Shown in pieces: positions 13,013 to 17,030 of a stretch of DNA of 17,030 nucleotides. Position 1 is the first letter of the stretch; every line of letters starts with the position of its first letter. Source of the DNA: an uncultured Acetatifactor sp. (GTDB lineage Bacteria > Bacillota > Clostridia > Lachnospirales > Lachnospiraceae); contig CAJUJU010000073.1 of NCBI GenBank assembly GCA_910586835.1, forward strand, positions 1 through 17,030. The letters are read 5' to 3'. The notes beneath the pieces were generated by a model. That model did no database searches. It had not been told where the DNA came from and saw only the letters and a program-made list of their open reading frames with translations. The translations under genes were made by a program, and so were the position numbers.

Positions 13013-15594
13013 TTAGATTCCTCCTTGGATATTTTTTCTGCATCCGGCTCCACAAGCCGTTTTGCGACTCTCACCGCCTCCGCGGCATCCCTGGAATAGC
13101 CGTCCGCGCCGATTTCATCGGCGTATTCCCTTGTGATGACGGCGCCTCCTATCATGATCTTTGCGGCGAGCCTCTCCCTGCGGGCGCATTCGATGACCTC
13201 CCGCATTCGCTGCATGGTAGTGGTCATCAGGGCTGAAAGGGCGATGATCCCGGCATTGTTTTCCTTTGCCGCCCGGATAATCTCTTCGGCCGGCACATCC
13301 TTGCCCAGGTCGATGACCCGGAAACCGTGGTTCTTTAACATCAGGGCCACCAGATTTTTTCCGATGTCGTGAATATCGCCCTCCACCGTGGCGATGACCA
13401 CCGTCTGCATTTCCGATGCATCACTTTCCCTGCCCAGAAGGGGTTCCAGCACTTCAATGGAATTTTTCATGGCCTCCGCGCTGCCGATGAGCTGGGGCAG
13501 AAAGTAAACGCCGCTGTCGAACAGCTCTCCCACCCGGTTGATGGCCGGAAGCAGCACCTGATTCAGGAGTATGTCCGGTTCCTCCCCCTGGGACAGGGCC
13601 TGCCGTGTGAGCTGCGCAATGCCACGCCGGTTGCCCTTCAGGACGGCATTTTTCAGCGCCTGCCGGCAGGGGCTGTCCGTTCCTTCCGGATGGAAAGCCG
13701 TCCCGGTATCCGAGGTGACCGCATCCTGTCTTTTGGCTTCAGCCCTGTGCCCGCCGTCCGGTGCGACGGGCTTTGCCGTACCCTCCGCTCTGGCCGGAGC
13801 TTCCGGATTTTGCCGTTTTGCTTCTTTTTGCTGTCGTCTCTCTGCCGCTGCACCCACGGCTTCAATATACCGGATATCGGAAGCCTCCTTTGCCAGAAGC
13901 AGATCCGTGGCCAGGGCGCAGCCGGTGAGAAGATCCTGGGAGGGATTTGCGATGGCCATGGTAAGTCCCTCCCGAATGGCCAGCGTCAGAAAGGCTGCGT
14001 TCACATAGCTTCTTTCCGGCATACCGAAGGAAATATTTGACAATCCGCAGACAGTTGCAAATCCCCGTTCCCGGCAGTATCGGATGGTCTCCAGAGTCTC
14101 CAGCGCCGCCTGCCTGTTGGCTCCGACGGTGGTTACCAGGCCGTCCACCACAATATCCTCCTGCTTCAGGCCAAGCGCTTTTGCCCTCTCATAAATGGCT
14201 TCTATAATGGAAATCTTTTCCGCCATGCTCTCCGGCAGTCCCCTGTCGGAAAGGGGAAGCAGAATAAACATTGCCCCGTACTTTTTCACAAGGGGAAGCA
14301 GTTTTTGCAGCTTCTCCGTCTCCATGGAAACGGAATTGACCAGGGCCCGGCCCGGATATGCTCTCAGCGCGGCCTCCAGCACTTCCACATGGCTGGAATC
14401 CAGGGAGAGGGGCAGGCTGGTGACACCGCTGATCTCCTCCACCGCACGCAGCATCATGGCCTTCTCGTCGATACCGCTCATGCCCATATTGACGTCCAGG
14501 ACAGACGCTCCGTCCTGCTCCTGTTCCTCCGCAAACTGCAATACCCTGTCGGTTACACCCTCCCGCAGCTGACTCTGCAGCAGTTTTTTTCCGGTGGGGT
14601 TGATTCGTTCTCCTATGATCAGAAAGCCGCCGTCCAGCTCAAAGCGAACCGTCCTGCGCTCCGAGGACAAGTACCGGACACCCGGCTGCCGCCTTGTAAC
14701 CTGACAGGAAATCTTCCTGCCGAAGGTATCCCGAAGCTTCCTGATGTGTTCCGGCGTTGTGCCGCAGCAGCCTCCCAGAACGGTGGCTCCGGCCTCCGCC
14801 AGCTGTTTCATCTCCTTCGCAAATTCCGCCGCATCCAAATCGTAGCATGTCCGGCCCTGCTCGTCCAGAAAGGGAAGGCCCGCATTTGGCTTTGCGACAA
14901 TGGGGAGTTTTGTGGCCCCTGCCATGGCGGAGACAATCTCCCGCATCCGGGCAGGACCTGCGGAACAGTTGACTCCTATGGCGCAGGCGCCAAGGCTCTC
15001 CAGAACCACCGCCGCCGTCTCCGCATCCGTGCCGTAAAGCGTCCTTCCGTCCCCCTCAAAGGTCATGGTCACCATCACCGGAAGATCACATACCTCCTTT
15101 GCGGCAATCAGCGCCGCCCTGGCTTCCCCCAGGCTCATCATGGTTTCTACTGCCAGCAGATCCACGCCCGCCCCGCACAGGGCCAGAATCTGCTCCTTGT
15201 AAACGGAAATCAGCTCCTCCGGTTCCATGTCTCCCACCGGCTTCAGCTGGGCCCCGGTCATGGTGAGATCTCCTGCCACATAGACGAACCGCCCGGCACA
15301 GGAAGCCGCCTCCCTGGAAATTTCCGTCAGCCTGCGCACCATGTCCTGCAGTTCGTCCTGTAAGCCGTATTCGGCAAGTTTGATTCGGTTTGCGGTAAAG
15401 GTGGGCGCATAGAGAATGTCCGCGCCGGCTTCCACATATTGCTTCTGCAGCTTGAGCAAAACCTCCCTGTGCTCCAGAATCCACTGCTCCGGGCAGACGC
15501 CCGCGGGCATGCCGGCCTTTACCAGATTGGAGCCGGTGGCCCCGTCCAGATACAGATATTCCGTTGAAAGCTTTTGAAATTCTTCAAATGTCAT
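13009..15594 (-). CDS. metH: Cobalamin-dependent methionine synthase lacking the activation domain
   Basis: Transfers a methyl group from methyltetrahydrofolate through cobalamin to homocysteine, making methionine. At 861 residues it has the homocysteine domain (about 1-295; zinc cysteines C210, C276 and C277), the pterin-binding barrel (about 320-580, with IGERINPTGK and DGASVLDVNMG), a linker (about 583-645), the cobalamin cap (about 646-725) and the B12 domain. The B12 domain carries D740-H742-G745 in GDIHDIGKN, with H742 the expected cobalt ligand. It stops there: the roughly 330-residue S-adenosylmethionine reactivation domain of E. coli MetH (about 1,230 residues) is missing, as in many Firmicutes, so a separate activator is expected. 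The linker is unusually long and charged, with EAKRQ twice. ATG 15592-15594 has AGAGGAG upstream. A promoter lies at 15628-15657; the stop overlaps ilvB. Confidence 0.92.
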   Translation of the reverse strand: MTFEEFQKLSTEYLYLDGATGSNLVKAGMPAGVCPEQWILEHREVLLKLQKQYVEAGADILYAPTFTANRIKLAEYGLQDELQDMVRRLTEISREAASCAGRFVYVAGDLTMTGAQLKPVGDMEPEELISVYKEQILALCGAGVDLLAVETMMSLGEARAALIAAKEVCDLPVMVTMTFEGDGRTLYGTDAETAAVVLESLGACAIGVNCSAGPARMREIVSAMAGATKLPIVAKPNAGLPFLDEQGRTCYDLDAAEFAKEMKQLAEAGATVLGGCCGTTPEHIRKLRDTFGRKISCQVTRRQPGVRYLSSERRTVRFELDGGFLIIGERINPTGKKLLQSQLREGVTDRVLQFAEEQEQDGASVLDVNMGMSGIDEKAMMLRAVEEISGVTSLPLSLDSSHVEVLEAALRAYPGRALVNSVSMETEKLQKLLPLVKKYGAMFILLPLSDRGLPESMAEKISIIEAIYERAKALGLKQEDIVVDGLVTTVGANRQAALETLETIRYCRERGFATVCGLSNISFGMPERSYVNAAFLTLAIREGLTMAIANPSQDLLTGCALATDLLLAKEASDIRYIEAVGAAAERRQQKEAKRQNPEAPARAEGTAKPVAPDGGHRAEAKRQDAVTSDTGTAFHPEGTDSPCRQALKNAVLKGNRRGIAQLTRQALSQGEEPDILLNQVLLPAINRVGELFDSGVYFLPQLIGSAEAMKNSIEVLEPLLGRESDASEMQTVVIATVEGDIHDIGKNLVALMLKNHGFRVIDLGKDVPAEEIIRAAKENNAGIIALSALMTTTMQRMREVIECARRERLAAKIMIGGAVITREYADEIGADGYSRDAAEAVRVAKRLVEPDAEKISKEESK

Positions 15595-15627
15595 AATTGC
15601 TCCTCTTTGGGTGAAAACTTATCTAAA

Positions 15628-15657
15628 ATAATACCACAGACCTGAATTGATCGTAAA
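15628..15657 (-). promoter_or_regulatory. Extended -10 promoter for metH-ilvB
   Basis: On the minus strand TATTAT (15628-15633) is preceded by TGG, an extended -10 element, with a weaker TTTACG -35 (15652-15657) 18 bp upstream. The predicted leader is only about 25-30 nt. That leaves no room for a cobalamin, SAM or T-box element, and no B12-box or S-box sequence is visible. Confidence 0.6.
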
Positions 15658-15672
15658 GGGGAGGATTTAACC

Positions 15673-15699
15673 ATTTTCTATTGCTTAAAGACAGAAAAT
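15673..15699. repeat. Inverted repeat in the metH/lipoprotein divergent region
   Basis: ATTTTCT (15673-15679) and AGAAAAT (15693-15699) form a perfect 7-bp inverted repeat around a 13-nt centre. It overlaps the predicted lipoprotein promoter and lies just upstream of the metH -35. It could be an operator for a dimeric regulator. The wide spacing does not fit a CodY box. AT-rich chance matches are possible. Confidence 0.35.
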
Positions 15700-15709
15700 A
15701 TGATAGATT
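15681..15709 (+). promoter_or_regulatory. Candidate promoter for the lipoprotein gene
   Basis: TTGCTT (15681-15686), a 17-bp spacer and TAGATT (15704-15709) form a moderate match. An overlapping TATGAT at 15699-15704 is a better -10 but has a poor -35 (TTCTAT). Either would give a leader of about 40-50 nt. Confidence 0.4.
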
Positions 15710-15754
15710 TAATGAATGTGATACAAAAGATTTGCCAATCGGAGGAGTTACAAG

Positions 15755-16216
15755 TTGAAAAGCAAGGTTTGCATGCTTCTGACCGCCGTATTCGTGGTTT
15801 TTCTGCTGACCGCCTGCGGCGAGGATCCCGAGATGATCCGCTTTCGGAAGAGCATAGACGATTTCTGTACGAAGGTCTCGGAAATAGACACTTCCATCAA
15901 CAACATTGATCCTGATTCCGACGACGCGGTAGAGGAGCTTTTAAACTGTCTGGACGAGCTGGATCTGGCATTTCAGTCCTTTGCAAAGCTGGATTTTCCG
16001 GATGAATTTGACTATCTGGAGGACACCGCAAAGGAAGCAGGCGACTATATGTCTACCGCGGTGGAAAGCTTTCATGAGGCCTACAGCGACAATTCCTACG
16101 ACGAAAGCATTGCGGAGTATGCTCAGGGAAATTATAACCGGGCCTACAAGCGGATTCAGATCATTATTTCCTTCCTTCACGGTAAAACCCCGGAGGATGT
16201 GGATCTGACACAGTAA
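15755..16216 (+). CDS. Small secreted lipoprotein of unknown function
   Basis: The only plus-strand gene. It encodes 153 residues beginning MKSKVCMLLTAVFVVFLLTA and a lipobox ending in C21 (LLTAC), so it should be exported by Sec, lipidated and cut by signal peptidase II before C21. The start codon is TTG at 15755-15757, supported by GGAGGAG 8 nt upstream and by the fact that an ATG start (residue 7) would remove the basic signal N-region. The mature part is acidic and looks mostly helical, with two stretches: about 25-85 (RKSIDDFCTKVSEIDTSIN onward) and about 90-145 with tyrosine-rich SYDESIAEYAQGNYNRAYKR. I do not recognise a named domain. It is followed by a strong terminator, so it is a single-gene unit, divergent from metH. 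Confidence 0.85.
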   Translation: MKSKVCMLLTAVFVVFLLTACGEDPEMIRFRKSIDDFCTKVSEIDTSINNIDPDSDDAVEELLNCLDELDLAFQSFAKLDFPDEFDYLEDTAKEAGDYMSTAVESFHEAYSDNSYDESIAEYAQGNYNRAYKRIQIIISFLHGKTPEDVDLTQ

Positions 16217-16247
16217 GCCGCCGCTGAGAAGCCGGAGGGATCATATG

Positions 16248-16288
16248 AACAGGGGAGCCGTCATCCATTTGACTGCTCCCCTGTTTTT
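16248..16288 (+). terminator. Intrinsic terminator of the lipoprotein gene
   Basis: AACAGGGGAGC (16248-16258) pairs with GCTCCCCTGTT (16275-16285). GTCA/TGAC extends the stem after one mismatch, with a 6-nt loop. TTTTT follows at 16284-16288. On the opposite strand the same hairpin lies after the convergent DUF2752 gene, but its tail there (TTCAT) is poor, so bidirectional use is possible but weaker. Confidence 0.92.
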
Positions 16289-16321
16289 CCGTAGATTCCC
16301 GTATCGGATCCGGTCTTTGTC

Positions 16322-16738
16322 TCATAGAAGAATTCCAAATCCAAGCCTTAAAATATTTTTTACCAGAAAGTTTATGACCAGGATTCCCGCCCCCGCCCAG
16401 AGATACCAGTTGTGAAATCTCCAGCCGCGGATTCCCTTCACACCCAGTCTGTGCAGGCCGTGGGTGAACATAAATCCTGTGTAGAGTATTGCCCCATAGG
16501 GCACCAGGGGATGATACCAGAAGGAAAGGAGCAGCCTGCCCTGGAAAAGCGCCAGAAACGCTCTGGTTCCGCCGCAGCCGGGACAGTATGCGCCGAACAG
16601 AACCGAAAAAACACAAAAACCGGGCAACAGCTGTTTTTCATTCAGATACAGGTACAAAAAAACCAGCGCCGCCCCAAAAGGCAGCGCTGCCAGCCCAATC
16701 CGGAACAGTTGATCCTCCAGACATCTTTTTTCTTTCAT
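16322..16738 (-). CDS. DUF2752 family membrane protein
   Basis: Small integral membrane protein of 138 residues with the DUF2752 hallmark YCPGCGGTRA (51-60; C52 and C55). This is followed by the typical LFQGRLLLSFWYHPLVPYG segment (64-82). Hydrophobic helices lie near 14-32, 40-50, 78-95 and 111-135. The family's biochemical role is not established; the CPGC pair could bind metal or form a disulfide. ATG 16736-16738 has GAGGA just upstream. The DUF4190-like gene ends only 8 nt before it, so the two form an operon. The gene is convergent with the lipoprotein gene, and the two are separated by the terminator hairpin. Confidence 0.88.
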   Translation of the reverse strand: MKEKRCLEDQLFRIGLAALPFGAALVFLYLYLNEKQLLPGFCVFSVLFGAYCPGCGGTRAFLALFQGRLLLSFWYHPLVPYGAILYTGFMFTHGLHRLGVKGIRGWRFHNWYLWAGAGILVINFLVKNILRLGFGILL

Positions 16739-16746
16739 CTTTCCTC

Positions 16747-17030
16747 TTACAGATTTATGAACTGGAGACTGTATCCCATGTTTTCAAGCATTTCGGCAAA
16801 GGGGCCGCCGCCAAGCATTCCCTGGATGATAAGCGCATAGTAGATCGTTGCAATAATACCGAACAGCAGAGCGAGAATGGAACACACCAGGCCGCCGATG
16901 CCCACGCCTGAGCCCTTGTTTTTTCCGTTGCCCACGATTGCCAGAATCATGCCGATGATACCGAAGATAATTCCGGTCACTCCGTAACAGCAGCATGCGG
17001 GAATGCCGATGATGCCGATCACAAGGGAAG
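16747..17030 (-). CDS. DUF4190-like small membrane protein (5' truncated by window edge)
   Basis: At least 94 residues; the frame stays open to the right edge. A GTG at 17020-17022 could serve as a start, but the open frame and the usual longer N-terminus of such proteins make truncation more likely. Two hydrophobic segments are separated by a basic loop: IGIPACCCYGVTGIIFGIIG with LAIVGNGKNKGSG, then VGIGGLVCSILALLFGIIAT. This GxxG-rich two-helix pattern fits DUF4190-type proteins. A run of three cysteines opens the first helix. It probably sits in the cytoplasmic membrane and is cotranscribed with the DUF2752 gene 8 nt downstream. Function is unknown. Confidence 0.75.
   Translation of the reverse strand, partial: SLVIGIIGIPACCCYGVTGIIFGIIGMILAIVGNGKNKGSGVGIGGLVCSILALLFGIIATIYYALIIQGMLGGGPFAEMLENMGYSLQFINL

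Noticed and set aside
15595..15754. Cobalamin or SAM riboswitch for metH
   Set aside because: The predicted start site is only about 25-30 nt from the metH ATG, and neither a B12-box nor an S-box core is visible on the minus strand.
15700..15909. Short plus-strand frame overlapping the start of the lipoprotein gene
   Set aside because: It runs out of frame through the lipoprotein gene, lacks a ribosome binding site and reads as noise after the overlap. The lipoprotein frame has a signal peptide and lipobox.
1..17030. CRISPR arrays, tRNA or rRNA genes, insertion sequences, prophage or attachment sites
   Set aside because: No regularly spaced repeats, cloverleaf patterns, transposase/integrase motifs or terminal inverted repeats were seen; the intergenic gaps are all short.

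Overview
The window looks like a chromosomal segment from a gut-type clostridial Firmicute, most likely Lachnospiraceae. The reasons are strong AGGAGG-type ribosome binding sites, Gram-positive style promoters and terminators, a class I ketol-acid reductoisomerase and an acetolactate synthase whose motifs resemble clostridial proteins as I remember them, a VanS/PhoR-like two-component system, and small DUF2752 and DUF4190-like membrane proteins. The genus cannot be fixed from the sequence alone. The first 40 bases are not genomic: they match the 3' end of the Illumina TruSeq universal adapter and are fused directly to a truncated ruvA, so the left edge is an assembly or trimming artefact.

Nearly everything is on the minus strand. 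From right to left: a DUF4190-like protein cut by the right edge; a DUF2752 membrane protein; a small lipoprotein, which is the only plus-strand gene; then metH - ilvB - ilvN (copy 2) - [promoter and leader hairpin] - ilvN (copy 1) - ilvC, closed by a strong terminator. Next comes a DedA protein - GT4 glycosyltransferase - OmpR-type response regulator - sensor kinase operon. It is followed by leuC - leuD with its own promoter and terminator, a MATE exporter, and ruvA with a promoter overlapping the MATE stop codon.

Two themes stand out. The first is branched-chain amino acid and methionine synthesis: cobalamin-type methionine synthase overlaps ilvB by 4 nt, one AHAS catalytic gene is accompanied by two diverged regulatory subunit genes, and KARI and isopropylmalate isomerase lie nearby. 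ilvD, ilvA, leuA and leuB are absent from the window. None of these units has a T-box or other long leader; the predicted 5' leaders are short. The second theme is the cell envelope: a DedA/VTT protein, a lipid- or polymer-type glycosyltransferase and a two-component system in one tight operon.

No tRNA, rRNA, CRISPR array, insertion sequence or prophage signal was seen, and no intergenic gap exceeds about 200 bases. I see no clearly new biological system. The best candidates for novelty are the paired AHAS regulatory subunits around an internal promoter, the metH-ilvB coupling, the divergent DedA protein in a sensor operon, and an uncharacterised lipoprotein.
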